A DNA stretch of 64,000 nt from UBA6926 sp045562535 (GTDB lineage Bacteria; Chloroflexota; Dehalococcoidia; UBA6926): NCBI GenBank assembly GCA_045562535.1, contig JBJKVP010000006.1, positions 88,981 through 152,980 on the forward strand, written 5' to 3'. Positions 35,578-45,041 of the stretch are shown here, one piece after another. The notes under the pieces are model-generated. The model saw only the letters and a program-made list of their open reading frames with translations. It had not been told where the DNA came from and made no database searches. The position numbers and the translations under genes were made by a program. Numbering within the stretch: position 1 is the stretch's first letter; the number at the start of each line of letters is the position of its first letter.

Positions 35578-36981
35578 ATGCAAAATACTGATGGAAATGA
35601 AGTGGTAAATCCTGGGGCACCTGCGACCCAGGAAGATCTTACTCAAGAACTGCTCCATGACTCTCTTCAGACAGGATCTAGGATGCGCAAAGCATTGCTG
35701 ATCTCTGGTGTGTTATCGATTCTTGGATTCGTAGGCCTTTTTATGCATTTTGCTAGCGGAACTAGCGACCATACAACCTGGAATTTTTATGCTGTTGTAT
35801 ATTTTTATGTATTTTCTGTGACCATGGGGATACCTATGGCGAGCATTGGGCTGAGGATGGCGCGTGCGCAGTGGCGGCGCCCTACTAGTAGATCTGCGGA
35901 GCTATTTGCAATAGCTGGGCCAATTAATTTGATATTCTTCATACCAATTTTATTGGTTGCTCCTCCAATTGAAGGAAGAAATAGCTTATGGATGGATTGG
36001 GCCCTTGCGCCGTGGTTCCCAGATATAATAATGATGGTGTTATTAGTGGTGACAGGGTTAGCATTTTTGTATGTTTCGCTGCTTCCTGATTTAGCTAGCG
36101 TTAGAGATCATGGGACCGGGAGAGCCCAGAGGGTAGCAAAAACCTTGTCTAGAGACTGGAATGGAACGAAATCTCAGTGGTCGATTCATAAGTCGGCGTT
36201 AGGTATTTTAGGAGCGTTCTACATAACAGCATATGCTATGACTCATCTGGTTTTATCTACTGATTTTGCCATGACTTTGGTTCCTGGATGGAAGGACCCT
36301 ATTTTCCCGGCATTTCATGCTGTTACAGGGATCCAGATGGGTGCAGCCTTACTAATAGTTACTATGTACTTATTACGCCGTTTAGGTGGCCTCGGGAGAT
36401 ACTTCGAGCTAGAACAATTCTGGGGGTATAGTCGTTTACTACTTGCACTTAGTTTGTTTTATTTCTACTTCTGGTGGTGTGCTTTTATTTTATTCTGGTA
36501 TGCTCGCTTACCACATGAGCAATCTGTAGTGGCATTGTTTATTTCCGGAGACTATGCTGATCCAAATGTTTTTACTAGGCCTCAGTTCTTAATGTTTGTG
36601 GGAGCCATAGGATTTTCCTTCATTCTCCCATTCCTTTTACTGATGTGGAATATTCTACGGCGTAGCATAGTTGCCCCTACGATTGTGGGTGTAATTGTGC
36701 TTATAGGTGGATTTTTCGATCGTATGAGATTATACGCTAACTCTTGGTCTGTTGATCAGGTAGGCGGGCATGGGCTACATCACATACCAGAGGTGAATGC
36801 CCCGACAATTCCTGACCTTTTTGTATTGATTGGCATGGTGTCTTCTATACTATTCTTATACTTACTGGTTTCAAGAGTAGTTGGATTTGTGTCCTTATGG
36901 GAGACCAGACAAGCATTACTCTTAAGATTTGTTAAACCATGGGGCGTTGGCCACGCAAGCGTGGTAATTAAACCGGAATAA
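35578..36981 (+). CDS. actC: Alternative complex III NrfD-like membrane subunit ActC
   Basis: A 467-residue integral membrane protein with about ten helices of the NrfD/PsrC family, which forms the quinol site. Markers include the TMGIPMASIGLRMARAQWRRP stretch after helix 2 and SLFYFYFWWCAFILFWYARLPHEQ. A hydrophilic lead of about 35 residues precedes helix 1. It is a paralogue of the next gene, actF; both share the xxAQWRRPxxR/xxAEWKRPxxR loop. The conserved His and Asp/Glu residues that bind quinol were not assigned. Confidence 0.92.
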   Translation: MQNTDGNEVVNPGAPATQEDLTQELLHDSLQTGSRMRKALLISGVLSILGFVGLFMHFASGTSDHTTWNFYAVVYFYVFSVTMGIPMASIGLRMARAQWRRPTSRSAELFAIAGPINLIFFIPILLVAPPIEGRNSLWMDWALAPWFPDIIMMVLLVVTGLAFLYVSLLPDLASVRDHGTGRAQRVAKTLSRDWNGTKSQWSIHKSALGILGAFYITAYAMTHLVLSTDFAMTLVPGWKDPIFPAFHAVTGIQMGAALLIVTMYLLRRLGGLGRYFELEQFWGYSRLLLALSLFYFYFWWCAFILFWYARLPHEQSVVALFISGDYADPNVFTRPQFLMFVGAIGFSFILPFLLLMWNILRRSIVAPTIVGVIVLIGGFFDRMRLYANSWSVDQVGGHGLHHIPEVNAPTIPDLFVLIGMVSSILFLYLLVSRVVGFVSLWETRQALLLRFVKPWGVGHASVVIKPE

Positions 36982-37046
36982 GGATTGGAGTGCAGAATTG
37001 ATTTTGAATATTAATGGGGATTTAGAGGAGATAGAAAGAGCGTAAC

Positions 37047-38438
37047 ATGCAAGATCGACCCACATTAACGCCTACACAGATCAACGACGAGTTACTGTGG
37101 CCTGTTTTCTCCTTTAGAAAACGGCACGCGGTAGCATTCATTCCGCCGATGATATTGTTAATGGGTGGCGTAGCAGCTGTTACTATCCTTATCTATCAAG
37201 GACTTTGGGTTACCGGACTGCAGAGGCCCGCCTTTTGGGGATTTTTCATTGTTAATTTCGTTTTCTGGATTGGGGTGAGCCACGCGGGGACTATGATTTC
37301 CGCAATATTGCGTTTGACCCAAGCAGAATGGAAGAGACCTATTACAAGAGCAGCTGAGGTCATGACAATATTTTCTTTGGTGACTTCATTATTACACCCT
37401 GTTATTCACGCCGGTAGACCTTGGCGGATTATATATTGGTTACTACCTTACGATTTTTCGAGAGGTATATGGCCTGACGTTCGGTCTCCTCTCGTTTGGG
37501 ACCCAATAGCAATAACAACCTATTTAACAGGTAGCGTATTGTTCGTTTTCACAGCGTTGATACCAGATTTTGCATTGATTCGTGATCAGAGTACCGGACT
37601 TAGGAAGAAAATTTATGGGAGTTTGGCTTTCGGTTGGAGAGGGACTCCCAGACAATGGAAATTGCAAGGAATATTTGGAATATTGATGTCAGCACTGATT
37701 CTTCCAGTTTTCGTTTCGGTTCATAGTATAGTTTCTTGGGATTTCGCGGTCTCAGTCGTTCCTGCGTGGCACGTTACCGTTTATGCGCCATATTTTGTTA
37801 TCGGTGCTGTTCATTCGGGAGTCTCCATGGTTTTGACATTGATGGCTCTTATGAGATGGATATTCAAATTAGAGAATTATATCTGGGAAGATCATTTTGA
37901 CGCAGTTGGGAGACTTTTAATAGTAATCGCCACCTTGTGGTTATTTTTCTTTTTCCTTGATTTTGCGTTCTCATTTTATACGAGAGAAGAGCAAGAGTTG
38001 GCAGTGATGGAAAGACGTCTTTTCGAATGGCCCTTTAATGCTATTACGGTGATCATGGTGTTCACTTCATATGTTATTCCTATACCATTGTGGTTAAGTA
38101 GGAGAGTACGAAGGAATATTCCATTGATGTTCTGGACATCTATACTTGTCAATATTGGTATGTGGCTAGAGAGATATTTCCTGATAATACCTGCGATCGA
38201 GCGCAAAAATGAGCTTACCTTCCTTTGGTCTAATTATGTTCCGAGTTTGATTGAGAGCTTGGTAGTGTTGGCGTCCTTTGGTATGGTTGGCTTCTTGTTA
38301 TTACTTTTTGCGAAAGTTGTTCCTTTGGTTCCTGCTTGGGAAGCGAAGGAGGGAGTAGTATTCAGAGAAGATGTCCAATTCGGAGAAGTAGTACTTCCCG
38401 GAATTATTAAAGAAACAGAAGAGGAAAATGTTTGGTAG
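37047..38438 (+). CDS. actF: Alternative complex III second NrfD-like membrane subunit ActF
   Basis: A 463-residue protein with about ten membrane helices, homologous to ActC: GVSHAGTMISAILRLTQAEWKRP and the later FDAVGRLLIVIATLWLFFFFLDF correspond to ActC segments. ACIII complexes carry two NrfD-type subunits, so this is expected; which of the pair corresponds to ActC and which to ActF is judged from order and family only. It is 65 bases after actC with the ribosome-binding site in GAGGAGA. Confidence 0.88.
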   Translation: MQDRPTLTPTQINDELLWPVFSFRKRHAVAFIPPMILLMGGVAAVTILIYQGLWVTGLQRPAFWGFFIVNFVFWIGVSHAGTMISAILRLTQAEWKRPITRAAEVMTIFSLVTSLLHPVIHAGRPWRIIYWLLPYDFSRGIWPDVRSPLVWDPIAITTYLTGSVLFVFTALIPDFALIRDQSTGLRKKIYGSLAFGWRGTPRQWKLQGIFGILMSALILPVFVSVHSIVSWDFAVSVVPAWHVTVYAPYFVIGAVHSGVSMVLTLMALMRWIFKLENYIWEDHFDAVGRLLIVIATLWLFFFFLDFAFSFYTREEQELAVMERRLFEWPFNAITVIMVFTSYVIPIPLWLSRRVRRNIPLMFWTSILVNIGMWLERYFLIIPAIERKNELTFLWSNYVPSLIESLVVLASFGMVGFLLLLFAKVVPLVPAWEAKEGVVFREDVQFGEVVLPGIIKETEEENVW

Positions 38439-38462
38439 TGGTCGTTGTTAAGGAGCTTCGAA

Positions 38463-38984
38463 ATGGCGGATAATAAAGATTTAATGGGTGTTTTTGCAGA
38501 TACAGATACTGCGGCAGAGGGCGCTCGCCAATTAAAGAGTGCTGGGTTTGTACAGGATGATTATGATGTTCTTACTGGCAACCCTTACCCCGAGGGAGCC
38601 TTTGGTGAGCATGTAAAACCGAATCGTCTGTTTGTCTTTGCTTTAGCGGGGGGCTTTGTTGGCTTTGCTATAGCATTCTTATTTACTGCAGCAACCCAAA
38701 CTGCTTGGCCGTTAGTTACTGGCGGAAAACCAATTCTGGCACTACCGGCAATGATGATAATTATGTATGAAATGACTTTGTTGTTTGCCATGATTTTCAC
38801 CGTTACTGGTGTGATTTTTGAAAGTAGATTGCCTAGGCTTGGTGGCGAAGGACCTGTATACGACACAAGAATTACTTTGGGGTATATAGGTTTAATAGTC
38901 ACTACTACTGAAGATCGCTTAGAAAAGGCAGAGGAAGCTTTTAAGGCGGCCGGTGCTGAGGATATAGTGAGGGAGTCATCCTAG
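38463..38984 (+). CDS. actD: Alternative complex III DUF3341 subunit ActD
   Basis: A 174-residue protein of the ActD type. The N-terminal alpha/beta region (MGVFADTDTAAEGARQLKSAG) is followed by two membrane helices (FVFALAGGFVGFAIAFLF and LPAMMIIMYEMTLLFAMI) and a cytoplasmic C-terminal domain (PVYDTRITLGYIGLIV). ActD is a structural subunit without cofactors. ATG 38463 follows AAGGAG by 7 bases and is preferred to the upstream open frame. Confidence 0.9.
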   Translation: MADNKDLMGVFADTDTAAEGARQLKSAGFVQDDYDVLTGNPYPEGAFGEHVKPNRLFVFALAGGFVGFAIAFLFTAATQTAWPLVTGGKPILALPAMMIIMYEMTLLFAMIFTVTGVIFESRLPRLGGEGPVYDTRITLGYIGLIVTTTEDRLEKAEEAFKAAGAEDIVRESS

Positions 38985-38986
38985 AA

Positions 38987-39664
38987 GTGAAACTACTTAA
39001 TCAGCTGATGCAAAAACAGCGTTCAAATAAACTATCCGTTGCTGGGAAAAAACGAGTGATGGCAGTATCTGCCGTGTTATTTTTTCTTCTAAGCGGGTGT
39101 TCTGTAGGAGCTTATCCGGTCGATAACTTCCAAGAGATGCATTATTCACAGGCAATTCGGAGACAAGAAATGCCTGTTATGTCAGCACCTAGCAATTCTA
39201 TTGGATATCAAGGAGCTGGAGGTCCTGCTGCCGAAGTCAGCGTACCCCCGGCGTATGATTTGATGAAACAAGAAGATTTGATTTTAGTCACGGCTAACCC
39301 TGTTGTTTTGAACGACCTTGTGCGCGATGAAGGAGAACAATTATTTATCCGTAATTGCGCGGTTTGCCACGGTATGGAAGGGGATTTGCAAGGTGGTGCT
39401 GGTCCAGCACTCTTGGCGGCTTCTTTTGAAGCGGCAGGGGTTAACCCTCCTTTAGATTTAACCTTAGGCGAAACGAAAAATAGAACGGATGGAGATATCT
39501 TTGGAATACTGACTCATGGTCAAGGCTCTATACCGGCGCCGTCTGATGCTGTTGATCCTGAGGTATGGTCTACATTGACGAGCATGCCCTCGTTTTCAAA
39601 ATTACTTACAACTGAACAACGGTGGGCAATTGTTCACCACTTGAGAAAACTGCAAGGCTCTTAA
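38987..39664 (+). CDS. actE: Alternative complex III monoheme cytochrome c lipoprotein ActE
   Basis: A 225-residue exported lipoprotein. The membrane-targeting stretch with the lipobox FFLLSGCSVG lies at about residues 30-41. A c-type cytochrome domain follows with a single CAVCHG heme site in the FIRNCAVCHGMEG block, and SMPSFSK as the probable Met axial ligand near the C-terminus. It is the likely electron exit of the complex. The start is GTG, and the gene begins 2 bases after the actD stop. It is the last gene of the operon; its end overlaps pncB on the other strand by 4 bases. Confidence 0.9.
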   Translation: MKLLNQLMQKQRSNKLSVAGKKRVMAVSAVLFFLLSGCSVGAYPVDNFQEMHYSQAIRRQEMPVMSAPSNSIGYQGAGGPAAEVSVPPAYDLMKQEDLILVTANPVVLNDLVRDEGEQLFIRNCAVCHGMEGDLQGGAGPALLAASFEAAGVNPPLDLTLGETKNRTDGDIFGILTHGQGSIPAPSDAVDPEVWSTLTSMPSFSKLLTTEQRWAIVHHLRKLQGS

Positions 39665-41076
39665 ATAGCCTCAATGTTTTCAATTTGGTTAAGAGTATCT
39701 TCTTGTAATTTTACTAGTGCCGTACTCTGTTCCACAGGATAAATTTCTGGTGTATCAAGAGATTTATATGCATGGGTAATAGCTGAGAATTGATTCAAAA
39801 AATGTTGATTTAAATTTTCAAGAGTTGGATGAGGTCGCGTTAAATGTCCGTTTTCAAGTACTGTTTCAAGAAGAGGATGACTGCCCAAGTACTGAGTTTT
39901 ATCCTCATCGTCTAAAGCAAGAGTGTCTTTCTTGTAGGCACCATTGTCTTGAGTAAATCTAAAAACCTGTTTTCTTCCTGCTAAGGTCTCTTTACCTTTG
40001 CTTAATTTCATCACAGGTTTATTTTCATATTCAACTAATTTATAGACGCAATCGATTGCAGGAGAGTCACTAGAGGTCGCCATCTTCGTCCCAATACCAA
40101 AACTGTCTATAGGTGCATTGGATTCCACAAGTTTGTTAATCATATATTCGTCGATATCTCCGCTAACAATGATTTTTACCTCGTGTAGCCCCGCGTCGTC
40201 TAACATCTTGCGGACTTCTTTTGAGATTAATCCGAAATCCCCACTATCGAGCCGTACCCCGTTAAGACTGTGGCCATTTTCCAGCATTTCCTTCGCAACT
40301 TTTATAGCATTTTGGGTTCCCTGTTCGGTATCAAAAGTATCAACTAAGAAAACACTTGTGTCAGGAAATGAACGGGCAAATGCCCTAAAAGCTTCTAATT
40401 CTGAGTCGAAACTAGTTATGAATGAGTGAGCCATTGTGCCAGATATTTTTTGTGAATGTTTTGCCGCCCCATGGACATTCCCGGTACTTTGTATTCCCAC
40501 TATTTTCCCGATACGAACAAGGGAATCAGCAGAATCAATACCGTGGGATCGCCTCGATCCAACTTCACTGATGGTACGACCTTTAGCGGCGTATATGGAT
40601 CTCGCGGCTTTTGTCGCCAGCACTGTTTCTAGGTTAACTCTGTTTAGTAAGTAATTTTCGATTATTTGAGCTTCAATCAAGGGAGCTGTAATTTCAAGAA
40701 CGGGTTCATTTGGAAAAAATACAGTCCCCTCTTGGATCGACCGTACTTGTCCAGTGAATTTTAATTCGCTGAGGTAATCCAAAAATTCCTTTTCAAAATG
40801 ATTTAGCGAGGTGAGATAATCAATATCAGTAGAGTTAAATCCAAAATTTTGTAAATGATCTAATATATCTTCTAACCCGGCGAATACCATATAGCCCCTT
40901 GTAGGTGGGAATCTACGTATGAAAAGGCTGAAAGTTGACTGACCAATTCTGTCATTTTGCCAATAGGCTTGAGCCATAGTTAGTTGGTAAAAAGCTGCGA
41001 ACAAACTTTTTGAAAATGTACCCTGATTGTTTTCCATTGCAGATATCTTCTTGTCCCAAACCTTGTGCAGTTTCAT
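39661..41076 (-). CDS. pncB: Nicotinate phosphoribosyltransferase PncB
   Basis: Makes nicotinate mononucleotide from nicotinate and PRPP in NAD salvage. The 471 residues show the family pattern: LFAAFYQLTMAQAYW near the N-terminus, the SEVGSRRSHGID block with the phosphorylated His, VDTFDTEQGTQNAI, the LDSGDFGLIS loop, and SFGIGTKMATSSDSPAIDCVYKL for PRPP binding. It ends 4 bases past the actE stop, in convergent orientation. With nadX at the left end, the organism appears to have both synthesis and salvage routes to NAD. Confidence 0.93.
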   Translation of the reverse strand: MKLHKVWDKKISAMENNQGTFSKSLFAAFYQLTMAQAYWQNDRIGQSTFSLFIRRFPPTRGYMVFAGLEDILDHLQNFGFNSTDIDYLTSLNHFEKEFLDYLSELKFTGQVRSIQEGTVFFPNEPVLEITAPLIEAQIIENYLLNRVNLETVLATKAARSIYAAKGRTISEVGSRRSHGIDSADSLVRIGKIVGIQSTGNVHGAAKHSQKISGTMAHSFITSFDSELEAFRAFARSFPDTSVFLVDTFDTEQGTQNAIKVAKEMLENGHSLNGVRLDSGDFGLISKEVRKMLDDAGLHEVKIIVSGDIDEYMINKLVESNAPIDSFGIGTKMATSSDSPAIDCVYKLVEYENKPVMKLSKGKETLAGRKQVFRFTQDNGAYKKDTLALDDEDKTQYLGSHPLLETVLENGHLTRPHPTLENLNQHFLNQFSAITHAYKSLDTPEIYPVEQSTALVKLQEDTLNQIENIEAI

Positions 41077-41168
41077 GTTTTTAAAAAGAAAAATTAGTGT
41101 TGCTTATAAAGAATTATAATTGCTCTTACTTGGGTAATGCAAAAAAGGTATTACCTAAGGTATGTTTA

Positions 41169-41414
41169 TTAGCTCGACTCGTTTAGTGAGCCTATGTATA
41201 CCAAGGCGTTAAATGTTGTGAGAATGGTAAGGCCAATTAACACGCCTCCTATGATATCCATTCTTAAGTCCAGGCTTGAATATAGATAATTTCGTAACCA
41301 CGCAGTTATTATTATTGAGTCAACTAGTATTAAAAAATCGAATATGGCAAGCCGAATTTTGGTTCCTGGGTTTCGGATAAATACCGCGTACAAAAATTCA
41401 AATGGATTACTCAT
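41169..41414 (-). CDS. Small hypothetical membrane protein
   Basis: 81 residues with a hydrophobic segment around LAIFDFLILVDSIIITAWL and another at the end (GGVLIGLTILTTFNALVYI), giving two or perhaps three helices. I recognise no family; YggT-like proteins have a similar size but the motif is not clear. It lies between pncB and the 2-hydroxyacid dehydrogenase, all minus strand. A short inverted repeat upstream of pncB's start (GGTAAT...ATTACC, about 41131-41159) is not a convincing terminator. Confidence 0.55.
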   Translation of the reverse strand: MSNPFEFLYAVFIRNPGTKIRLAIFDFLILVDSIIITAWLRNYLYSSLDLRMDIIGGVLIGLTILTTFNALVYIGSLNESS

Positions 41415-41508
41415 TAATTACCCTATTCAGTTTATATTTGAATGTATCCTATATATCCTCTATCTACAAGTCAAGTAACTAGTGGGTTTTGCCTGCAGGC
41501 CGATGGTG

Positions 41509-42501
41509 TTATAGAGAATCAGGATTCATGACATTCATAGGTGCACCTTTTAAATACGCTTGGATATTTGCGACAGATTCCCCGTAAAAAATATTGTAAT
41601 TTTCTTTAGTTACATATCCCAGATGAGGTGTTAGTAATGTATTTTCCAAAGTTAGAAAAGGGTGGTTTCTCTCTAAAGGTTCTTCGTCAAACACGTCTAG
41701 TGCCGCTCCAGCTATCATTTGAGTTTGCAGTGCTTCTATAAGAGCATTTTCGTTAACAATGGGGCCCCTAGAAGTATTGATTAAGTACGCATTACTTTTC
41801 ATAAGAGAGATTTCTTTTTTTTGTATGATGCCTTTTGAAGACGCATTTAGGGGGATATGAATACTAATAATATCTGAGTCACTAAAAAGAGTATCCTTAG
41901 ATACCGATTTTGCTTGATATTCGTCTGCTCTTTTCTGCGTCATGTTAGGAGACCAAACTAATAGCTCCATGTCGAACAAAGGTGCGACTTTTGCAACGTC
42001 TTTTCCAACTCTTCCCAGCCCTATGAGCCCTAGTTTTTTCCCATCTAGACCAACCCCTATGCTCGTTTGCCATATACCTTCTCTTAATTTCTTGTCCTCA
42101 AGCGCTATGCTTCTTGTTAAGCTCAATATAAGACCCCAAGTTAACTCGGCTGTAGAATGACCAGGAGCTCCGGTGTTACAAATCGTTATCCCCAGATTGG
42201 TTGCGGCCGCCATGTCTATATTAGATTGTCTGCCTCCAGTTGCTGCTATAAGGCGTAAGTTTGTAAGTTTTTCTAAAGTTGATTTAGTTAACCAGGTTCT
42301 TTCTCGCATAGTAACTAATATCTGAAAAGGTAGTAATTTACTAACTAACTCAGATTCACCTTCTATTCCGCTGTTAAATACGGTAACAGTTGTATTAGAA
42401 GGGAGATCTGACCAACCTCCAAAATCCAAACCAACATTTTGGTAATCGTCTAAAATTGCTATATTAATTTTATCTTCGCCTATATTGCCTTTTTGATGCA
42501 T
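41509..42501 (-). CDS. D-2-hydroxyacid dehydrogenase, NAD-dependent
   Basis: A 330-residue cytoplasmic enzyme. After ILDDYQNVGLDFGGW, an N-terminus shared by one D-2-hydroxyacid dehydrogenase subgroup, the Rossmann domain has GLIGLGRVGKDVAKV. The catalytic set is present: Arg in the INTSRGPIVNENAL segment, Glu in LDVFDEEPL, and His in TPHLGYVTKEN. It reduces or oxidises a 2-keto/2-hydroxy acid such as glycerate or lactate, but the substrate is not readable. It is 19 bases after the next upstream gene (a membrane protein), so possibly in one transcript. Confidence 0.9.
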   Translation of the reverse strand: MHQKGNIGEDKINIAILDDYQNVGLDFGGWSDLPSNTTVTVFNSGIEGESELVSKLLPFQILVTMRERTWLTKSTLEKLTNLRLIAATGGRQSNIDMAAATNLGITICNTGAPGHSTAELTWGLILSLTRSIALEDKKLREGIWQTSIGVGLDGKKLGLIGLGRVGKDVAKVAPLFDMELLVWSPNMTQKRADEYQAKSVSKDTLFSDSDIISIHIPLNASSKGIIQKKEISLMKSNAYLINTSRGPIVNENALIEALQTQMIAGAALDVFDEEPLERNHPFLTLENTLLTPHLGYVTKENYNIFYGESVANIQAYLKGAPMNVMNPDSL

Positions 42502-42520
42502 GGTGCTAAAATCTCCAACT

Positions 42521-43432
42521 CTATAACGAATTTTTGAACCTAAAATACCTTAAAGTATTATATAACCGACGGTTTCTTCTTAGAAGGAATCTACGGTTTC
42601 GTAGAATTCTTTGATTTTGGATTACTTCTGATTCTTGTATTTGGGTGTCTACTCCTAGCGCCGCATACGACGCTGCTATGAATCCTTTTCCTGAAAAAAT
42701 TCTTCTGACAGAACCGATTGCAAAGGTAATCAGGCTTATAAGAAGAGTTAGCCTTAGAAGATCAATAAATGAAAAATCTGTTGGCATAGTTGAATCCACA
42801 ATCGCGACTAGGAATTGAGCAGTAACTGATGAAGCTAATATTCCTGCACCAATCAATGCAAGCGCTAGGAAAGGGACGTTTCGGTTCCAAGAGAGGATGG
42901 CTGCAGATGTAACAACAGTTTGTACCACTAATATCAGGATTCGGACTATTTCTATGGGAATAGAAAAAGCTTGCTCTACTTGTCTTAATACTATCGGCAA
43001 CCCTATGGTGGTACCCATTACGTATAGTAGTACGAAAATGAAGGCATCACTCCATTGATTTTTTGCTATTGCGCCAGATATAATCGCCGTCAGTAGAGGC
43101 CCGAATATTGCTAAAGCTACTGTAGCGTTAGAACTACTATCACTTATGTCTTTCGGCAATGTGTTTACAAGCAGAGCCTGTGTTGCGACGATGCCGAGTG
43201 CGATCCACGTATAACTCCATCTAGGAGCTCCTCGAGTTCCTAGGAAAAATGCAACCAAAAATAGTAACACATTTGCAATAATATAAGGTGGAGAGGACAT
43301 GAGATCACTTTTAGTAGCTATCGACCATATAGATCCTAAGAAGATGCCAGAAAATAAAATTAATATAGGAGCAAGTTCTCTTGTGATTGACTGTACTAGT
43401 GATCTTTGACGGTGATCGGAGCCCATTCTCAT
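42521..43432 (-). CDS. Hypothetical polytopic membrane protein with basic C-terminus
   Basis: 303 residues with eight or nine membrane helices (for example LAPILILFSGIFLGSIWSI, YIIANVLLFLVAFFLGT, and LLRLTLLISLITFAIGSV) and a basic cytoplasmic tail rich in Arg (RILRNRRFLLRRNRRLY). I recognise no transport motif. GGAGG lies before the ATG. It is divergent from the MFS gene at 43508, with only 75 bases in between. Confidence 0.65.
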   Translation of the reverse strand: MRMGSDHRQRSLVQSITRELAPILILFSGIFLGSIWSIATKSDLMSSPPYIIANVLLFLVAFFLGTRGAPRWSYTWIALGIVATQALLVNTLPKDISDSSSNATVALAIFGPLLTAIISGAIAKNQWSDAFIFVLLYVMGTTIGLPIVLRQVEQAFSIPIEIVRILILVVQTVVTSAAILSWNRNVPFLALALIGAGILASSVTAQFLVAIVDSTMPTDFSFIDLLRLTLLISLITFAIGSVRRIFSGKGFIAASYAALGVDTQIQESEVIQNQRILRNRRFLLRRNRRLYNTLRYFRFKNSL

Positions 43433-43507
43433 TATTGAGATTCCTCCAGCATCCTATAATATTTACATATAATCATACATTAGAATTAGTAACAGGATGG
43501 TATTTAT

Positions 43508-44743
43508 TTGATTCAGTTAAAAATTATTCCGGCTTTACTTACAAATCAATCTCTTATATTTTTGTCTATCACTACTGCACTTATGACTACCGGGCAAGGC
43601 ATAGCAGTGCCTATGGTCCCTCTTTTTGCAGATACTTTTGGTATAACAGCAGCACAGATCGGTCTTGCTGTTAGCGCTTTTGGGTTTGCAAGGTTTATTA
43701 CTAATATTCCCGCAGCCTTTGTTTCAGACCGAATGGGAAGACGTTCTGTATTGATAGGTGGGGCTCTGATCGCAGCTGTTGGTAATGTGTTGTCGGGCTA
43801 TGCACCATCCTTATTGCCGTTACTATTTTTTCGCTTTATTGCAGGAATTGGTTCTGCATCATTTATCACAGGTGGCATAGCGTTTATATCCGACGTCAGC
43901 AAAGTAGAAAATAGAGCTCGCATGATGAGTGTCTTCCAAGTAAGTTTTTTGGTTGGCATTAGTATAGGACCGGTACTGGGAGGCGTCATCGCTGAGATTT
44001 TTGGAATTAGAGCTCCTTTTTTGGCAATTGGAGTGGTTTCTATTCTCAGTGCTTTATGCACTTTTTTTCTAGTACCAGAAACAAAGAATTCAATTATATC
44101 TGAGGCCTCAATAGCATCAGAAGATACGCATAGAGGTACACTTAACTTTCTAAAAGGGTATGGTTTTCTTCTTAAGAAAGACTTATTACTCATCAGTCTG
44201 GCGTTCGCAGGGACCTTTTTCACCCGTGGAGGCGCATTTTTTACGCTTTTGCCATTAAAAGGGTCTCGTATACTCAAGATGTCTGAGGGACAAATTGGAG
44301 GTTTTTTAACACTGCCTTCTGTCTTTTCTTTATTCATGCTTCCATTTGTGGGTATTTTTTCAGATAAACACGGACGTAAAACAGTTATAGTTCCGGGAAT
44401 TGCACTTTTTGCAGTGTCTCTTTTTGTACTTGGCATAAGTAAAGAATGGATATTTTTTGGCGTTGGTGTGATTCTTTATGGTATTGCTCAAGGGCTAGAG
44501 GGACCTGCTCCAGTAGCATACGTGTCGGATGTTTCTAGTGAGGATAAGCAGGCAGTGGCGCAAAGTTTCGTTAGATCTATGGGTGATTTTTCTTTATTTT
44601 GTGCGCCGCCTATTATGGGATTTTTAACAGACTTATTTGGCATTAACATAACTTTGTATGTTAACGCCAGTATAATGTTGTTTGTGGCTATAGTGTTTCT
44701 TGTTTTTGCGAGAGAACCAGTGCAGAAACGGGTTACAGGATAA
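43508..44743 (+). CDS. MFS transporter, drug/sugar exporter-like
   Basis: A 411-residue carrier with 12 helices. It has the A-motif IPAAFVSDRMGRRSVLIGG at loop 2-3 and its repeat FVGIFSDKHGRKTVIVPG in the second half, plus FRFIAGIGSASFITGG in helix 4-5, all typical of the DHA1/MFS_1 type. Substrate unknown. The TTG start has AGGATG upstream; an in-frame ATG does not exist nearby. It stands alone, with the tRNA-Ile downstream on the other strand. Confidence 0.85.
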   Translation: MIQLKIIPALLTNQSLIFLSITTALMTTGQGIAVPMVPLFADTFGITAAQIGLAVSAFGFARFITNIPAAFVSDRMGRRSVLIGGALIAAVGNVLSGYAPSLLPLLFFRFIAGIGSASFITGGIAFISDVSKVENRARMMSVFQVSFLVGISIGPVLGGVIAEIFGIRAPFLAIGVVSILSALCTFFLVPETKNSIISEASIASEDTHRGTLNFLKGYGFLLKKDLLLISLAFAGTFFTRGGAFFTLLPLKGSRILKMSEGQIGGFLTLPSVFSLFMLPFVGIFSDKHGRKTVIVPGIALFAVSLFVLGISKEWIFFGVGVILYGIAQGLEGPAPVAYVSDVSSEDKQAVAQSFVRSMGDFSLFCAPPIMGFLTDLFGINITLYVNASIMLFVAIVFLVFAREPVQKRVTG

Positions 44744-44799
44744 CTTATAACGTACCAGGATAAATACTGGAGGATGTAATAAATATGAGTAATGGTGGG

Positions 44800-44873
44800 T
44801 GGGGCATCCTGGATTCGAACCAGGGACCTCAGTCTTATCAGGACTGCGCTCTAACCAACTGAGCTAATGCCCC
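44800..44873 (-). tRNA. tRNA-Ile (GAU anticodon)
   Basis: Complete cloverleaf on the minus strand: acceptor GGGGCAT/ATGCCCC, D arm GCTCAGTTGGTTAGAGC, anticodon stem CAGTC/GACTG with loop CTGATAA (anticodon GAT), and T arm with GGTTCGAATCC. The discriminator is A. CCA is not encoded. It stands alone, away from any rRNA genes. Confidence 0.96.
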
Positions 44874-44932
44874 CTAGGAAACACGATCATCAGTGTATAT
44901 TAAATAGTATATGAGTTAAATAGGACGGTTAA

Positions 44933-44965
44933 TATAGGCAGAATAGTGGTTCCGATAAAGTTGTT
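44933..44965 (+). repeat. 33-base direct repeat, first copy (with imperfect LexA-like site)
   Basis: Matches 45583-45615 at 32 of 33 bases. It contains GAATAGTGGTTC (44941-44952), one mismatch from the GAAC-N4-GTTC palindrome. The copies lie before the 21-residue lysine-rich ORF and before uvrA, so they look like duplicated regulatory DNA. Confidence 0.75.
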
Positions 44966-44987
44966 ATTTTTAGATGTCTCCATGTTT

Positions 44988-44996
44988 TGGTATAAA
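44988..44996 (+). promoter_or_regulatory. Extended -10 promoter-like element before the 21-residue ORF
   Basis: TGGTATAAA combines a TG dinucleotide with a TATAAA -10 box. It lies about 45 bases before the ATG at 45042. No good -35 box is placed, which extended -10 promoters do not need. Confidence 0.35.
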
Positions 44997-45041
44997 AACA
45001 CTCAGAAAATAGATGTATAAAATATAGAAAGGGAGGATTCG

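Noticed and set aside
41131..41159. Inverted repeat GGTAAT...ATTACC upstream of pncB
   Set aside because: Short stem, long loop and no T run; not convincing as terminator or operator.
43798..44436. 212-codon minus-strand frame inside the MFS gene
   Set aside because: Antisense of a clear 12-helix transporter; its composition has no protein-like features of its own.
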